A DNA stretch of 64,000 nucleotides from Tenacibaculum piscium. GTDB taxonomy: Bacteria; Bacteroidota; Bacteroidia; Flavobacteriales; Flavobacteriaceae. Position numbers and translations under genes: made by a program. The stretch spans positions 315,839 to 379,838 of the forward strand of contig NZ_JAJGWT010000001.1 in the NCBI RefSeq assembly GCF_021390715.1, read 5' to 3'. This document shows positions 33,514 through 44,077 of the stretch, one piece after another. The notes under the pieces were generated by a model that saw only the letters and a program-made list of their open reading frames with translations, made no database searches and was not told the DNA's origin. Numbering within the stretch: position 1 is the stretch's first letter; each line of letters starts with the position of its first letter.

Positions 33514-34170
33514 ATGAGTAATTTAATTGCACCTTCCGTTTTAGCCGCAGATTTTGCGAATCTACAAAGAGACATCGAAATGATAAATAATAGTGAAGCT
33601 GATTGGTTTCATATTGATATTATGGATGGTGTATTTGTTCCTAATATTTCTTTTGGAATGCCTGTTTTAAAAGCGATTACAAAACACGCTAAAAAAACAA
33701 TTGATGTACATTTAATGATTGTAAATCCTGACCAATATATTCAAACTTTTGCTGATTTAGGAGCGAATATTTTAACCGTACATTACGAAGCTTGCCCACA
33801 TTTACACCGAACTATTCAAGCAATAAAAGCCGCAGGAATGAAAGCTGGAGTTGCCTTAAACCCACATACACCAATTTCGGTTTTAGAAGATGTTATTCAA
33901 GATTTAGACATGGTGTGTATCATGAGTGTAAATCCTGGTTTTGGAGGACAATCATTTATTGAAAACACCTATAAAAAAGTAAGTCAATTAAGACATTTAA
34001 TCGAATTTTCAAATTCAGAATGTAAAATTGAAATTGATGGTGGCGTAACTGATAAAAATGCGAATCAACTTATTGAAGCGGGCGCTGATGTTTTAGTTGC
34101 TGGTAGTTATGTTTTCAAAAGTGAAAACCCAACTGAAACTATCGAAAATTTAAAGAATTTGATTAATTAA
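33514..34170 (+). CDS. rpe: Ribulose-phosphate 3-epimerase
   Basis: Interconverts ribulose 5-phosphate and xylulose 5-phosphate in the pentose phosphate pathway. The 218-aa TIM barrel has the metal/catalytic residues in HIDIMDGVFVPN, DVHLM, MSVNPGFGGQ and IEIDGGV, followed by the phosphate-binding AGSYVF. I start at ATG 33514 (MSNLIAPS). The frame is open to a TTG at 33478, but that codon lies inside the -7 promoter element and the extra residues (QQNKQNNNK) are not family sequence. Confidence 0.95.
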   Translation: MSNLIAPSVLAADFANLQRDIEMINNSEADWFHIDIMDGVFVPNISFGMPVLKAITKHAKKTIDVHLMIVNPDQYIQTFADLGANILTVHYEACPHLHRTIQAIKAAGMKAGVALNPHTPISVLEDVIQDLDMVCIMSVNPGFGGQSFIENTYKKVSQLRHLIEFSNSECKIEIDGGVTDKNANQLIEAGADVLVAGSYVFKSENPTETIENLKNLIN

Positions 34171-34210
34171 TCATTTTACTTCTTAAAATTTTTAAAAAAT
34201 TCAAAAAAAC

Positions 34211-34248
34211 TAAAAAAACAAGGGACTAAATCCCTTGTTTTTTTTTAT
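34211..34248. terminator. Bidirectional terminator between rpe and the CBS gene
   Basis: AACAAGGGA (CTAAA) TCCCTTGTT with A- and T-runs on both sides, between converging genes. Confidence 0.88.
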
Positions 34249-34263
34249 AAAATATCCCTGTTT

Positions 34264-34683
34264 TTAAAATTGTGCTATCAAGAAATTTATTAAATCGGTG
34301 GTTGTAACAATTCCGACTAACTTATTTTTATCAACCACAGGTAAGGCATGAAACTCTCTTTTTGCCAGAACTTCTGCCACCTCTTTTACAGTCGAATCGA
34401 CATGAACGGTAACCAGATTTTTAGCCATCACTTGCTCGATGCTAAACATATTATAAACTACCGAATCAATCTCATTTTCATCATCATCAATAGCATCTGC
34501 AAAACTGATTCTTAATAAATCCGTATAACTTAACATTCCCTTAATTTTTGAACCAGCAACAACAGGAATATGGCGTATTTTCTCCCTTTTAAATAATCGT
34601 TCTGCTGTCATTAAATCATCAGTACTTTTTAATGTTATTACATTTTTAGTCATTATCTCTGAAACTCTAGTATCTTTATTCAT
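34264..34683 (-). CDS. Protein with two CBS domains
   Basis: A 139-aa protein made of a tandem CBS pair (Bateman module): VSEIMTKNVITLKSTDDLMTAERLFKREKIRHIPVV...KGMLSYTDLL and MAKNLVTVHVDSTVKEVAEVLAKREFHALPVVD...VGIVTTTDLI. Such modules bind adenine nucleotides and report energy state. No effector domain is attached. An acidic linker (DAIDDDENEID) separates the two. Its partner is unknown. It converges on rpe. Confidence 0.9.
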   Translation of the reverse strand: MNKDTRVSEIMTKNVITLKSTDDLMTAERLFKREKIRHIPVVAGSKIKGMLSYTDLLRISFADAIDDDENEIDSVVYNMFSIEQVMAKNLVTVHVDSTVKEVAEVLAKREFHALPVVDKNKLVGIVTTTDLINFLIAQF

Positions 34684-34853
34684 CTTATTTCTTGTTATTT
34701 CTTGTTTTCTATTTTGATTTATCAGTATAAATTTCAGGAATTAAATCAACTTAAAAGCTAATTAAAATCAGCTCTTTTTATTTTATTTTTTTGTAAATTA
34801 TCGCCTGAAAAAACCACAAATATTCACACTAAATTACACTAATTCATTAAAAA

Positions 34854-35486
34854 TTGATAGAAGAACTACAACAACATTACGGCTATATATTTGAAGAAAA
34901 ATTAATCAACGAAATAGCCAACGTAGGCGTATATAAGGAATTTAAAGAAAATACCGTAATTATTGATGCCGATAGCTATATGTTTTCGATTCCGTTAATT
35001 TTAAGCGGTGCAATTAAAGTTTTAAGAGAGGATAAAGACGGTGATGAATTGGTGTTATACTACATCGAAAAAGGCGATACCTGTGCCATGACACTTTCCT
35101 GCTGCATGGGAGAAACCAAAAGCAAAATTAAAGCCGTTGCCGAAACCGATGTTACCGTACTTATGATTCCTAAAAATAAAATGTCGGAATGGTTAAGCAA
35201 ATACAAAAGCTGGCAAGAATATATTTTACAAAGCTATCATTCTCGATTAAATGAATTTATTGAAGCTGTCGATTCTATTGCGTTTTTAAACATGAATGAA
35301 CGATTACTTAAATACCTAAAAGATAAAGCAATGGTCGTTGGAAATGATGTACTAAATGTTACGCATCTCGAAATAGCAAACGATTTACATACTTCAAGAG
35401 TCGTGATTTCTAGACTTTTAAAAGCTTTAGAAAAAAAATCAAAAATTGAATTACATCGAAATCAAATAAAAATATTAGAGCTTTAA
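34854..35486 (+). CDS. Crp/Fnr family transcriptional regulator
   Basis: A 210-aa regulator with an N-terminal cyclic-nucleotide-binding-type beta domain (about 10-125) and a C-terminal winged helix with recognition region THLEIANDLHTSRVVISRLLKALEKK (about 168-193). The effector domain contains an unusual cysteine-rich segment, DTCAMTLSCCMGETKSK (about 82-98), in three closely spaced cysteines, which could sense redox state or a cofactor. The canonical cAMP-contact residues are not evident. The start codon is TTG at 34854; there is no nearby ATG. Targets are unknown. Confidence 0.85.
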   Translation: MIEELQQHYGYIFEEKLINEIANVGVYKEFKENTVIIDADSYMFSIPLILSGAIKVLREDKDGDELVLYYIEKGDTCAMTLSCCMGETKSKIKAVAETDVTVLMIPKNKMSEWLSKYKSWQEYILQSYHSRLNEFIEAVDSIAFLNMNERLLKYLKDKAMVVGNDVLNVTHLEIANDLHTSRVVISRLLKALEKKSKIELHRNQIKILEL

Positions 35487-35495
35487 AATCTTTTT

Positions 35496-35715
35496 TAGAG
35501 CCTGTTTAAAAGTTAAATAAGACTAAATTCTCGTCATGCTGAATTTATTTCAGTATCGCACAAAGTGAAGAACTACGGCAAATCAGGATGTGAAACTGAA
35601 ATAAAAATCCCTTTGACGGATTCGATACTATTTTTTTCAACAAGGGGTTTCAACCCCTTGCCTGCTTGCCTTACTATTTTGACCTTAAAAAAATTTTAAA
35701 TGAAAATTTAAAAAA
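35496..35715. repeat. MITE-like element, right end decayed
   Basis: The left ITR AGAGCCTGTTTAAA begins at about 35497, followed by CTCGTCATGCTGAATTTATTTC as in the rpoD-rpe copy, then AAGGGGTTTCAACCCCTTGCC, an inverted form of the module in the element at 21.8 kb. The right ITR is absent. It fills most of the gap between the Crp/Fnr gene and tRNA-Arg. Confidence 0.6.
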
Positions 35716-35749
35716 GTTATAATAATTAATAATTTTAATAAACAAAAAA

Positions 35750-35785
35750 AATCAATAACCTAATAATTAGGTTATTGATTTTTTT
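35750..35785 (-). terminator. Terminator after tRNA-Arg
   Basis: ATCAATAACCTAAT / ATTAGGTTATTGAT palindromic stem with a T-run on the minus strand, just past the tRNA 3' end. Confidence 0.85.
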
Positions 35786-35786
35786 G

Positions 35787-35860
35787 TGACTGCGAAGGGA
35801 TTCGAACCCCCAACCGTCAGAGCCGAAATCTGATATTCTATCCAGTTGAACTACGCAGCC
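35787..35860 (-). tRNA. tRNA-Arg (TCG)
   Basis: A 74-nt cloverleaf; anticodon loop UUUCGGC gives UCG. The acceptor GGCUGCG pairs with CGCAGUC with one G2/U71 wobble. CCA is not encoded. It starts 19 bases after the stop codon of the YqeY gene on the same strand, with no promoter element of its own visible, so it may be processed from that transcript. Confidence 0.94.
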
Positions 35861-35879
35861 ATTTTATTATTGATAAAGT

Positions 35880-36329
35880 TTACGCCAATGTTTTTTTAAC
35901 AATTGTTGATATTGTTGCGCCATCGGCTTTTCCTGCTAATTCTTTTGATACGATTCCCATAACTTTCCCCATATCTTTCATTCCTGTTGCGTTTGTTTTG
36001 GCGATAACCTCAGCCACTACTTTTGCAATTTCTTCTTCGGATAAAGCTTCTGGTAAGAACTGTTCTAAAACTGTTGCTTCTTCGAGTTCTGGTTTTGCTA
36101 AATCATCTCTTTTTTGCTCGGTAAAAACAGCGGCACTATCTTTACGTTGTTTCACTTGTTTTTGAATAATTTTAAGCGCTTCTTCTTCGGATATTTCTGT
36201 TGCTGTTCCTGTTTGGGTATTTGCAATCATAAAAGCAGATTTTAAAGCTCTAAGCGCCGTTAATGCAACGGTATCTTTAGCTTTCATAGCTACTTTCATT
36301 TGTTCTATCACTTGTTTTTGCAATCCCAT
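35880..36329 (-). CDS. GatB/YqeY domain protein
   Basis: A 149-aa protein of the YqeY family (helical domain related to the tail of amidotransferase subunit GatB). Landmarks are MKAKDTVALTALRALKSAF, EEALKIIQKQVKQRKDSA, FLPEALSEEEI and KDMGKVMGIV. The family's biochemical role is not settled; a tRNA-binding role is inferred from GatB. It lies 17 bp after ftsZ at the tail of the dcw cluster, a common place in Bacteroidota, and is followed by a tRNA-Arg gene. Confidence 0.92.
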   Translation of the reverse strand: MGLQKQVIEQMKVAMKAKDTVALTALRALKSAFMIANTQTGTATEISEEEALKIIQKQVKQRKDSAAVFTEQKRDDLAKPELEEATVLEQFLPEALSEEEIAKVVAEVIAKTNATGMKDMGKVMGIVSKELAGKADGATISTIVKKTLA

Positions 36330-36346
36330 TTTTTATTTTTTTTAAG

Positions 36347-38161
36347 TTAATCTACATTATCGTGTAAAAACGAATTATTAGAGCGTGATAAATTATTATT
36401 ATCGGTATTTAATATCGTGTTTGATTTACTAATTGATGTATCGGTATTAATATCGACACCTAAGCGTTTATAAGCTGGCTGACGTTCTATTTCATCTATA
36501 TTTTTAGTGGTGTTACTAAATTTATAGTTGTATCCTTTTAATTTTTCACGTCTTTCTTTGGTTCTCGCTTCTAATTCGGCGATGGTCATATTTGCTGGCG
36601 ATATTTCCTCACTACTTTCATTTTTTTCAGCAACAGGTTGATGTTTTACTGATGTTTTGAGTTCAAATTGCAGTGCTTCATCGACTTGTTCTTGTCTTAC
36701 AATTTGTCTTGAATTTTTGTTAGGATTTATATGCGTATCAGTATTTTCTAAAACATGACGTTTTTGAACTTGAGATGCTTCTATGCTTGGTTCTTCGTTT
36801 GTTTGTTTCTGTTGATTACTTTGATTGTTTTGAATATTTTGATTTACAGGTTGTTGAGGCTCTTTATTTTGTTCAGAGATATTGGTAATAATAAAATCGT
36901 CATCAGCATTTTCATTTGGGCTAACTTGCTCGTATATAACATTGATATTACCAATATTATTTGAATTATTATTATTTACGTTATCATGCTTATTTGTCGT
37001 ATTTTTATTGAGAGTTGGCTCTTGATTTTCCTGATTTAAAGGAGTTATTGTTTTAGAGATAGGTTCATTTACAGCAGATTCTGTTTGTATATTTCTAGCT
37101 GTAAAATTGGTTGTTATTTTATTTTCATCCTCTAGTGTATGAATAATTTTTTGTACTTCGGTGTTGCTAATTGTTCCTTGTTGATCTGCTGTAAAACCAG
37201 TAGCAACAATGGTTACGGCAATACCATCTTCTAAAGATTCATCTTCACCAACACCCATGATAATATTGGCATCATAACCAGCTTCATCTTGAATATAGTC
37301 ATTAATTTCTCCAATTTCATCTAGTGTTACTTCCTTAACTCCCGAAACGATTAATAATAGTACATTTTTAGCACCTGTAATTTTATTATCGTTTAACAAT
37401 GGTGAATCTAAGGCTCTTATAATAGCGTTTTTAGCACGATTATCACCTGTTTCTTTTGCGGAACCCATAATAGCTGTTCCACTGTTGGACAGTACTGTTT
37501 TGGCATCGTGTAAATCAATATTTTGTTTATAGTGATGTGTTATAACCTCAGCAATACCTTTAGCTGCTGTTGCTAAAACTTCATCAGCTTTGGAGAAACC
37601 AGCTTTAAACCCTAAGTTTCCGTAAACCTCTCTTAATTTATTATTATTGATAACAATTAGAGAATCTACATTTCTGCGAAGTTCGTCGATTCCGTCTTGT
37701 GCTTGTTTGCTACGTCTTTTTCCTTCAAACTGAAACGGCATTGTAACGATTCCTACCGTTAGAATGTCCATATCTTTTGCTATTTTAGCAATAATGGGTG
37801 CTGCTCCAGTACCTGTTCCTCCCCCCATACCAGCGGTAATAAATACCATTTTAGTATGTGTGCTTAACATTTGCTGAATTTCTTGAATACTTTCGGCAGC
37901 AGCTTGCGCACCAACTTCAGGATTTGCACCAGCTCCTAATCCAGAGGTTAAGTGTGCTCCTAGTTGAATTTTATTAGGAATTGGGCTACTTTCAAGTGCT
38001 TGTGCATCAGTATTACAAATTACGAAATCAACTCCGTGAATTTGCTTACTAAACATGTGATCTACAGCATTACTTCCTCCCCCACCAACACCGATTACTT
38101 TAATGGCATTCGATTGTGTTTTTGGCATGTCGAATGAAATGTTATTGAATTCTGTACTCAT
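36347..38161 (-). CDS. ftsZ: Cell division protein FtsZ
   Basis: Tubulin-like GTPase forming the division ring. GTP-binding elements are [15 protein letters not shown] (22-36) and the tubulin signature [15 protein letters not shown] (about 110-124), with the synergy-loop segment [14 protein letters not shown] further on. At 604 aa it is much longer than typical FtsZ because residues about 350-560 form an Asn/Gln-rich intrinsically disordered linker before a short conserved C-terminal peptide ([11 protein letters not shown]). It follows ftsA. Confidence 0.97.
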   Translation of the reverse strand: MSTEFNNISFDMPKTQSNAIKVIGVGGGGSNAVDHMFSKQIHGVDFVICNTDAQALESSPIPNKIQLGAHLTSGLGAGANPEVGAQAAAESIQEIQQMLSTHTKMVFITAGMGGGTGTGAAPIIAKIAKDMDILTVGIVTMPFQFEGKRRSKQAQDGIDELRRNVDSLIVINNNKLREVYGNLGFKAGFSKADEVLATAAKGIAEVITHHYKQNIDLHDAKTVLSNSGTAIMGSAKETGDNRAKNAIIRALDSPLLNDNKITGAKNVLLLIVSGVKEVTLDEIGEINDYIQDEAGYDANIIMGVGEDESLEDGIAVTIVATGFTADQQGTISNTEVQKIIHTLEDENKITTNFTARNIQTESAVNEPISKTITPLNQENQEPTLNKNTTNKHDNVNNNNSNNIGNINVIYEQVSPNENADDDFIITNISEQNKEPQQPVNQNIQNNQSNQQKQTNEEPSIEASQVQKRHVLENTDTHINPNKNSRQIVRQEQVDEALQFELKTSVKHQPVAEKNESSEEISPANMTIAELEARTKERREKLKGYNYKFSNTTKNIDEIERQPAYKRLGVDINTDTSISKSNTILNTDNNNLSRSNNSFLHDNVD

Positions 38162-38258
38162 AATAACTTTCCTTTTTATAATTTTTATTCAATTACACGA
38201 CTTATTTATCGGGGGATTAATAGCGGTAATATCTTGTTTTTTTCTTATCTTTTTTATT

Positions 38259-39638
38259 TTATTCTACGTTGTCTAAAAACTCTTTAAATCTATCTGCAAA
38301 TTTATCAAAAAAAGATTTTGATTTAGACGGATTCGCTTTTGATACGTGCTCTTTTTTTCTTTCTTGTTCTTTCAGAAACGCTTCTTTTTGGATATCGCTA
38401 TCAGCTTGAGCTTCTAAAATTATTTTTTCTTCGGATTCTTTAGCAACAACTTTTGGAGCTACAGGAATTGTTTTTACATCTTTGTATAAACCTTCCATTA
38501 ATAAACCTACAGCGGTTGCATATTCTGGGCTTGCTAAGGCATCTGAAGAATCTCCAGATAAATGTTCATTAGGATACCCTATACGAACGTCCATTCCAGT
38601 TATATATTCTACTAATTGTCGTAAATGTTTTAATTGTGCCCCTCCACCTGTTAATACGATTCCTGCAATTAGCTTTCCTTTTTGAGTTTCATGCCCATAT
38701 TTTTTTATTTCTAAATACACATGATTTACAATTTCTTGTACTCTGGCATGAATTATTTTTGATAAATTTTTAAGGCTAATTTCTTTAGGTTCTCTACCTC
38801 TTAATCCGGGGATAGAAACTATTTCAGTTTCTGTATTTTCTCCAGGCCATGCCGATCCGAATTTTACTTTGAGTAATTCCGCTTGTTTTTCGATAATAGA
38901 GCATCCTTCTTTGATATCTTCTGTAATAATATTTCCACCAAATGGGATTACGGCTGTATGTCTAATAACGCCGTCTTTAAATATTGCTAAATCGGTTGTA
39001 CCGCCTCCGATATCAATTAAAGCGACTCCAGCTTCTTTTTCTTCTTGGCTTAATACGGCTAATGCCGAAGCTAAGGGTTCTAGGGTGATGCTTGCTAGGT
39101 TTAACCCTGCGCTGTTTACACATCTGGTTATATTTCTGATAGAAGAAACTTGTCCAACAACTACGTGAAAATTGGCTTCTAATCTTCCACCATACATTCC
39201 GATAGGTTCTTTAATATCGGATTGGCTATCTACTTTATATTCTTGCGGTAAGACGTGAATAATTTCTTCACCAGGTTGCATTCCTAATTTATGTACTTGT
39301 CCAACAAGGCTTTCAATATCTTGTTCATTAATTACGATATCTGATTTTTGACGTGTAATATAATCGCTATGATGTAGGCTTCTAATATGTTGTCCTGCAA
39401 TGCCTACGACTACATTTTCTACGGATTGTCCCGATACACTTTGTGCCTCTTCAATAGCTTGTTGAATGGACATAATTGTTTGGGTAATATTATTTACCAC
39501 ACCCCGTTTTACACCTAAACTTTTAGCTCTACCAATACCCAAAACCTCTAATTTGCCTTGTTCGTTTTCACGTCCGATCATAGCAACAATTTTGGTAGTA
39601 CCGATATCTAAACCAACTGCAATTTTATTTTTCTTCAT
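38259..39638 (-). CDS. ftsA: Cell division protein FtsA
   Basis: Actin-like ATPase that tethers FtsZ to the membrane. It has the phosphate-1 motif GLDIGTTKIVAMIG at the N-terminus, the phosphate-2 motif IDIGGGTTDLAIF in the middle and the adenosine motif GIVLTGGGAQL. The C-terminus ends in FFDKFADRFKEFLDNVE, an amphipathic membrane-targeting helix. I start at the ATG at 39638 (MKKNKIAVG). An open extension to a TTG at 39662 lies wholly within ftsQ. The chosen start overlaps ftsQ by 14 bp. Confidence 0.96.
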   Translation of the reverse strand: MKKNKIAVGLDIGTTKIVAMIGRENEQGKLEVLGIGRAKSLGVKRGVVNNITQTIMSIQQAIEEAQSVSGQSVENVVVGIAGQHIRSLHHSDYITRQKSDIVINEQDIESLVGQVHKLGMQPGEEIIHVLPQEYKVDSQSDIKEPIGMYGGRLEANFHVVVGQVSSIRNITRCVNSAGLNLASITLEPLASALAVLSQEEKEAGVALIDIGGGTTDLAIFKDGVIRHTAVIPFGGNIITEDIKEGCSIIEKQAELLKVKFGSAWPGENTETEIVSIPGLRGREPKEISLKNLSKIIHARVQEIVNHVYLEIKKYGHETQKGKLIAGIVLTGGGAQLKHLRQLVEYITGMDVRIGYPNEHLSGDSSDALASPEYATAVGLLMEGLYKDVKTIPVAPKVVAKESEEKIILEAQADSDIQKEAFLKEQERKKEHVSKANPSKSKSFFDKFADRFKEFLDNVE

Positions 39639-40365
39639 CTTGCTTTTGTTTTGTGCACACAACTTGATTGTGGTATTTTACATTTATTGTCTTATAATTT
39701 TTAATTGTTTTATCAATTAATGCTTTATTATAAAATGCGATTAATTTTTTAAACTTTACGGATACATTTTCTAGTTTTCCAAAAAGAATTTGATATGTTC
39801 CGCTACGAACTGTAAATATATATTGATTTTCAATATTTTTTTGAATTCCTATAATTTCTTTACTAAAAAAATTATATTCTTCAATTTTGTTGATTAAAAT
39901 TAGTAATTCGTTGATATCTTTTTGGTTTTTAATTCCTGATACAAACGGCACTCTTGCTGAAAAATTTTGTGATAACGGGATTTCTACTCCAAATTTATCA
40001 ATATAATATGATTCATTTTTATTTACAATTCTGGCAATTGGTGTACGTTGTTTTATCAATGTTTTGAGCACTCCGTTAATGGTTAAATAGACGGTTGCTT
40101 TTTCCACATACGGATTTTCGGAAACATTTTTCTCCAGAAAATGTAAATTTACTATTCTTTTTGGTTGATTTTTAACAAATTCATTATTTTGTCTTAACAT
40201 TTTATCAACCATACTGTGTGTCAAGAAGTTATTATCTCCTTCTTCGAATTCTACGACAGTATTTTCAATGATTTTCGTGCCATTTTTATTGGTTGTAAAT
40301 CCGTATAAAAAAGCAAAAAAAAGCAACAACAACAAAAAAGACAGATATGTAGTTATTGTTTTCAT
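39625..40365 (-). CDS. ftsQ: Cell division protein FtsQ/DivIB
   Basis: A bitopic membrane protein linking early and late division proteins. The 246-aa protein has a short cytoplasmic start, one transmembrane helix (about 7-25), a POTRA-like segment (VNLHFLEKNVSENPYVEKATVYLTINGVLKTLIKQRTPIARI) and a C-terminal beta domain. Sequence is weakly conserved, as usual for FtsQ, so the position between murC and ftsA is the main support. It overlaps ftsA and starts 1 bp after murC. Confidence 0.88.
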   Translation of the reverse strand: MKTITTYLSFLLLLLFFAFLYGFTTNKNGTKIIENTVVEFEEGDNNFLTHSMVDKMLRQNNEFVKNQPKRIVNLHFLEKNVSENPYVEKATVYLTINGVLKTLIKQRTPIARIVNKNESYYIDKFGVEIPLSQNFSARVPFVSGIKNQKDINELLILINKIEEYNFFSKEIIGIQKNIENQYIFTVRSGTYQILFGKLENVSVKFKKLIAFYNKALIDKTIKNYKTINVKYHNQVVCTKQKQDEEK

Positions 40366-40366
40366 T

Positions 40367-41713
40367 TTAACACTGGTATTTTTTATTCAAATCTTCTTTT
40401 ATTTGAGGCACTAATAGCCCGATATCTCCTGCCCCAATCATTATTACAATATTAGACCCATTTTTCAAGATTTCGTCACTTAAATTCTCCTTAGCAACCA
40501 ACATTTTATTTTCCATGATTACTTTGTCTAATAGCCAAGTTGAATTGACACCTTTTATGGGCAATTCTCTTGCTGGATAAATGTCTAACAATAACAGCGA
40601 ATCGAATTTAGAAAGTGCGTTTGCAAAATCATCTACAAAATCTTTTGTTCTGGTAAATAAGTGTGGTTGAAACACGCCTAATACTTTTTTATTCGGATAC
40701 ATTTCTCGTACTGAATTAATCACGGCATTTATTTCTGTTGGATGATGTGCATAATCATCAATCAGCACTATTTTTTCGGTTTTAATTTTGTAGGAAAACC
40801 TACGTTGAACGCCTTTAAAAGTTTTGAGTTGATGTTTAATATTTTCTAATGAAATCCCGTAAACATCTGCCATTGCTAATGCAGCTAAGGCATTCATCAT
40901 GTTGTGTTTTCCTGGTAAATTAAATTCAATATTTTTTATTTCTGATGTTGGCGTTTTCACATCAAATATATAATTTCCTGTACCTATTTTAACATTATAT
41001 GCCTGATAATCGGCAGTTTCATCAATGGCGTATGTAAGTCCTTTTAAAGGCAATCCTTTGGCGATAATTAGTGTATCGGTAACTTTATTTGCAAATTCGT
41101 TAAAAGAGGCTTGTAACATTTCATTTTCACCATAGATGTCTAAATGATCGGCATCCATGGAAGTAATACAGGCGATATTTGGTGATAATTTCAAGAAAGA
41201 TCTATCAAATTCATCTGCTTCTACGACCGAAATTTTATCTTCACCTAAAATCAGGTTTGAGTTATAATTTTCAGCGATTCCTCCTAAAAAAGAAGTTGCT
41301 TTTACAGGTTGCATAATATGCCCTAAAATTGCAGAAGTCGTTGTTTTTCCGTGCGTTCCTGCCACAGCCAAACATTTGGTATTTTTAGTTATTTCCCCTA
41401 AAATTTCGGCTCTTTTTAGCACTTTGAAGCCATTATTAATAAAATAATTTAATTCTTGATGCGTTTTAGGTATTGCGGGAGTGTACACCACGAATGTTTC
41501 TTGTTTATTTAAGCAAGAAGTTTCGATATTTTCTACGGCATCTTCAAAGTGAATTTTCACTCCAATATTTTCTAATTTTTGTGTTATTGGGCTTGGTGTT
41601 TTATCGTATCCAAATACGTTTTTTCCGTTTACGGCAAAATATTGTGCAATAGCACTCATTCCGATTCCTCCAATTCCTATAAAATAGACGTTATGTATTG
41701 CTTTTAAGTTCAC
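40367..41713 (-). CDS. murC: UDP-N-acetylmuramate--L-alanine ligase
   Basis: Adds L-alanine to UDP-MurNAc, the first peptide step of peptidoglycan precursor synthesis, in the cytoplasm. The 448-aa Mur ligase has the N-terminal [11 protein letters not shown] loop, the ATP site [11 protein letters not shown] (about 118-128), [13 protein letters not shown] and the [10 protein letters not shown] motif. It overlaps the upstream murG by 23 bp. Confidence 0.97.
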   Translation of the reverse strand: MNLKAIHNVYFIGIGGIGMSAIAQYFAVNGKNVFGYDKTPSPITQKLENIGVKIHFEDAVENIETSCLNKQETFVVYTPAIPKTHQELNYFINNGFKVLKRAEILGEITKNTKCLAVAGTHGKTTTSAILGHIMQPVKATSFLGGIAENYNSNLILGEDKISVVEADEFDRSFLKLSPNIACITSMDADHLDIYGENEMLQASFNEFANKVTDTLIIAKGLPLKGLTYAIDETADYQAYNVKIGTGNYIFDVKTPTSEIKNIEFNLPGKHNMMNALAALAMADVYGISLENIKHQLKTFKGVQRRFSYKIKTEKIVLIDDYAHHPTEINAVINSVREMYPNKKVLGVFQPHLFTRTKDFVDDFANALSKFDSLLLLDIYPARELPIKGVNSTWLLDKVIMENKMLVAKENLSDEILKNGSNIVIMIGAGDIGLLVPQIKEDLNKKYQC

Positions 41714-42800
41714 TAATTAATTGTGCTATTTCGTTAACGATTTCTTTTGTTGCGTTTGGCAATGCCAATGCTTTTATATTTTTGCTTAAACTTTTTTGCT
41801 TTTCGGTGTCTTTGAGTAGTTTTTTTATTACTGTTTGAAAAGTTTCGAGTTCATTTTCTTTGATTAGAATTGCGCCATTTTTTTCAACGATTGCTGTTGC
41901 ATTTTTTGTTTGATGATCTTCGGATACATTTGGCGATGGTATAAAAATGGTTGGTTTTCCTACGATACACAATTCTGACACAGAACTTGCTCCGGCTCTT
42001 GATACTATAAAATCTGCGGATGCGTATGCTAAGTCCATTTTAGTAATAAAGGGATAAACTTGTACGTTTATTTTTTGGTTATATTTTTGATATTCTTCAA
42101 AATATAATTTACCGCATTGCCAGATTAATTGAACATTTTCTTGTTCAAAGAGTTCTAGATTTGTTTCAATTAATTGATTTATTTTTCTGGCTCCTAAACT
42201 TCCGCCTAAAATCAGGATTGTTTTTTTAGTTGTATCTAGTTTAAAAAAGGTTTTTCCTTCGGATATTTTAGTTTGAATATTCAATAAATCTTGGCGAACA
42301 GGATTTCCTGTTTTTATAATTTTATCTTTCGGAAAAAAGCGTGTTAAATTATCGTAAGCGACACATATTTTGCTGGCTTTTTTGCTTAATAATTTATTAG
42401 TAATTCCAGGATATGAATTTTGTTCTTGTATAAGTGTTGGTATTTTTTTTTGATTAGCGATCATTAAGGTTGGTCCGCTAGCAAACCCACCTGTACCGAT
42501 TGCGACATCTGGCTTAAAATTTTTAATAATAACGTGTGCTTTGTATAAACTGTGTACTAATTTTATAGGAAACAGCATATTTTTAAGGGTTATTTTTCGT
42601 TGGATTCCTGAAATCCACAAACCTTTAATTGGGTATCCTGCTTGCGGAACTTTTTCCATTTCCATTTTATCTTTTGCGCCTACAAACAAGATACTTGCCA
42701 ATGGATATCTGTTTTTTAGTTCGTTTGCAATAGCGATAGCAGGATAAATATGTCCACCAGTTCCGCCACCACTTATAATTACCTTAATTGTTGGTTTCAT
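41691..42800 (-). CDS. murG: UDP-GlcNAc:lipid I transferase MurG
   Basis: Makes lipid II from lipid I on the inner face of the membrane. The 369-aa GT-B glycosyltransferase has the N-terminal [40 protein letters not shown] and [11 protein letters not shown] motifs, the last binding UDP-GlcNAc. It overlaps ftsW by 17 bp and murC by 23 bp. Confidence 0.97.
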   Translation of the reverse strand: MKPTIKVIISGGGTGGHIYPAIAIANELKNRYPLASILFVGAKDKMEMEKVPQAGYPIKGLWISGIQRKITLKNMLFPIKLVHSLYKAHVIIKNFKPDVAIGTGGFASGPTLMIANQKKIPTLIQEQNSYPGITNKLLSKKASKICVAYDNLTRFFPKDKIIKTGNPVRQDLLNIQTKISEGKTFFKLDTTKKTILILGGSLGARKINQLIETNLELFEQENVQLIWQCGKLYFEEYQKYNQKINVQVYPFITKMDLAYASADFIVSRAGASSVSELCIVGKPTIFIPSPNVSEDHQTKNATAIVEKNGAILIKENELETFQTVIKKLLKDTEKQKSLSKNIKALALPNATKEIVNEIAQLISELKSNT

Positions 42801-44040
42801 CTAGTTTATTTAAGGGGTTTTCTTCTATATCTGTTGGCATTTCGCCTGTCATTTCTCCTGATATTTCGTTTTCTAATTCATCTTCTAATACCGCTAATGT
42901 TTTTGATGCTTCATTTGCAGAAGCACTCACACTTAATATAATTCCTAAAGCAAAACAAGTCATCCAAATAGAAGTACCACCACTACTAATTAAGGGAAGT
43001 GTTTGCCCAGTTACGGGTAATATATTTACGGCTACTGCCATGTTTATCATGGCTTGAAAGACAATTGGAACTCCAACACCAATGACCAATAAAGTTCCAA
43101 AAACAGTAGTTGCTTTCTTGGCTGTAACTAAAATTCTTAATAATAAGAAAAAATAGATAAAGGCAACTAAAACAGCACCTAGAAGACCATATTCTTCAAT
43201 AATAATGGCATATATAAAATCCGAAGAAGATTGTGGTAAAAAGTTTTTTTGTACACTTTTACCAGGACCTCTTCCTAGCATTCCACCTGTTACAATGGCT
43301 ATTTTAGCTTTTTCTACTTGATAATTTTCTGTTCCGTTTGATTTTGAAAAACCTTCAATTCGACTTTTCCAAGTACTTACACGGTTGGGCATTAATTCAG
43401 GAAAAGCTTTTGTTATCAGTACAAAAAACAAGAGTAAAAAAACACCAATTCCCAGAATATAACTCAGATATTTCACAGGATATCCACCGATAAAAGTAAG
43501 TAGTAAAACCATTAAAAAAATAATAGCTGTTGTCGAAAAATTGGCAGGAAGTACCAATAATAATATAATAGAGACTGGCAACCATAATTTCACCAGACTT
43601 TGTTTAAAGTTTTTTTTCACATGCTGATTTCTCGCTAAATAACTCGATACAAAAACCATCAAAACTAAACCCGCCAACGTAGATGTCTGAAAACCAATCC
43701 CTACAAATGGAATATTAAGCCATCTACTTGCATTTGCACCTCCTATTTCTCTACCTTGTGCTAGAGTAACAACTAACAATATCGCTACGATTGGAAACAT
43801 AATAATCGTCATACCGCTAAAATATTTATACGGAACTTTATGTACGCCATAAATTACTCCAAAACCAGTTATTAGCAACACCATGTGTTTTATTAAATGT
43901 CCAATTGTAGAGCCGTTACCAACTACATATACTAGGTTGGTACTTGCGCTATATATGGGCATAAATGAAAATATTGCCAAAATGGTAACGATAGCCCAAA
44001 TAGCTTTATCTCCTTTTATATATTGAAAGATAACTTTCAT
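42784..44040 (-). CDS. ftsW: Lipid II-polymerising glycosyltransferase FtsW (SEDS family)
   Basis: A polytopic membrane protein of 418 aa with about ten hydrophobic segments. SEDS signatures include [38 protein letters not shown]...[18 protein letters not shown] and the C-terminal [17 protein letters not shown]. It polymerises lipid II at the septum with FtsI. It has an acidic C-terminal tail. It starts 37 bp after murD. Confidence 0.96.
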   Translation of the reverse strand: MKVIFQYIKGDKAIWAIVTILAIFSFMPIYSASTNLVYVVGNGSTIGHLIKHMVLLITGFGVIYGVHKVPYKYFSGMTIIMFPIVAILLVVTLAQGREIGGANASRWLNIPFVGIGFQTSTLAGLVLMVFVSSYLARNQHVKKNFKQSLVKLWLPVSIILLLVLPANFSTTAIIFLMVLLLTFIGGYPVKYLSYILGIGVFLLLFFVLITKAFPELMPNRVSTWKSRIEGFSKSNGTENYQVEKAKIAIVTGGMLGRGPGKSVQKNFLPQSSSDFIYAIIIEEYGLLGAVLVAFIYFFLLLRILVTAKKATTVFGTLLVIGVGVPIVFQAMINMAVAVNILPVTGQTLPLISSGGTSIWMTCFALGIILSVSASANEASKTLAVLEDELENEISGEMTGEMPTDIEENPLNKLDETNN

Positions 44041-44077
44041 TAATTCGATTATTTTTTATTTATTTTTATAAACTTTA

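Noticed and set aside
35640..35690. AAGGGGTTTCAACCCCTT as a terminator
   Set aside because: It has no T-run and is shared, inverted, with the MITE-like element at 21.8 kb, so it is part of the repeat.
39639..39662. Eight-codon extension of FtsA from TTG
   Set aside because: It lies wholly in the ftsQ coding region and the ATG at 39638 directly precedes the conserved KKNKIAVGLDIG.
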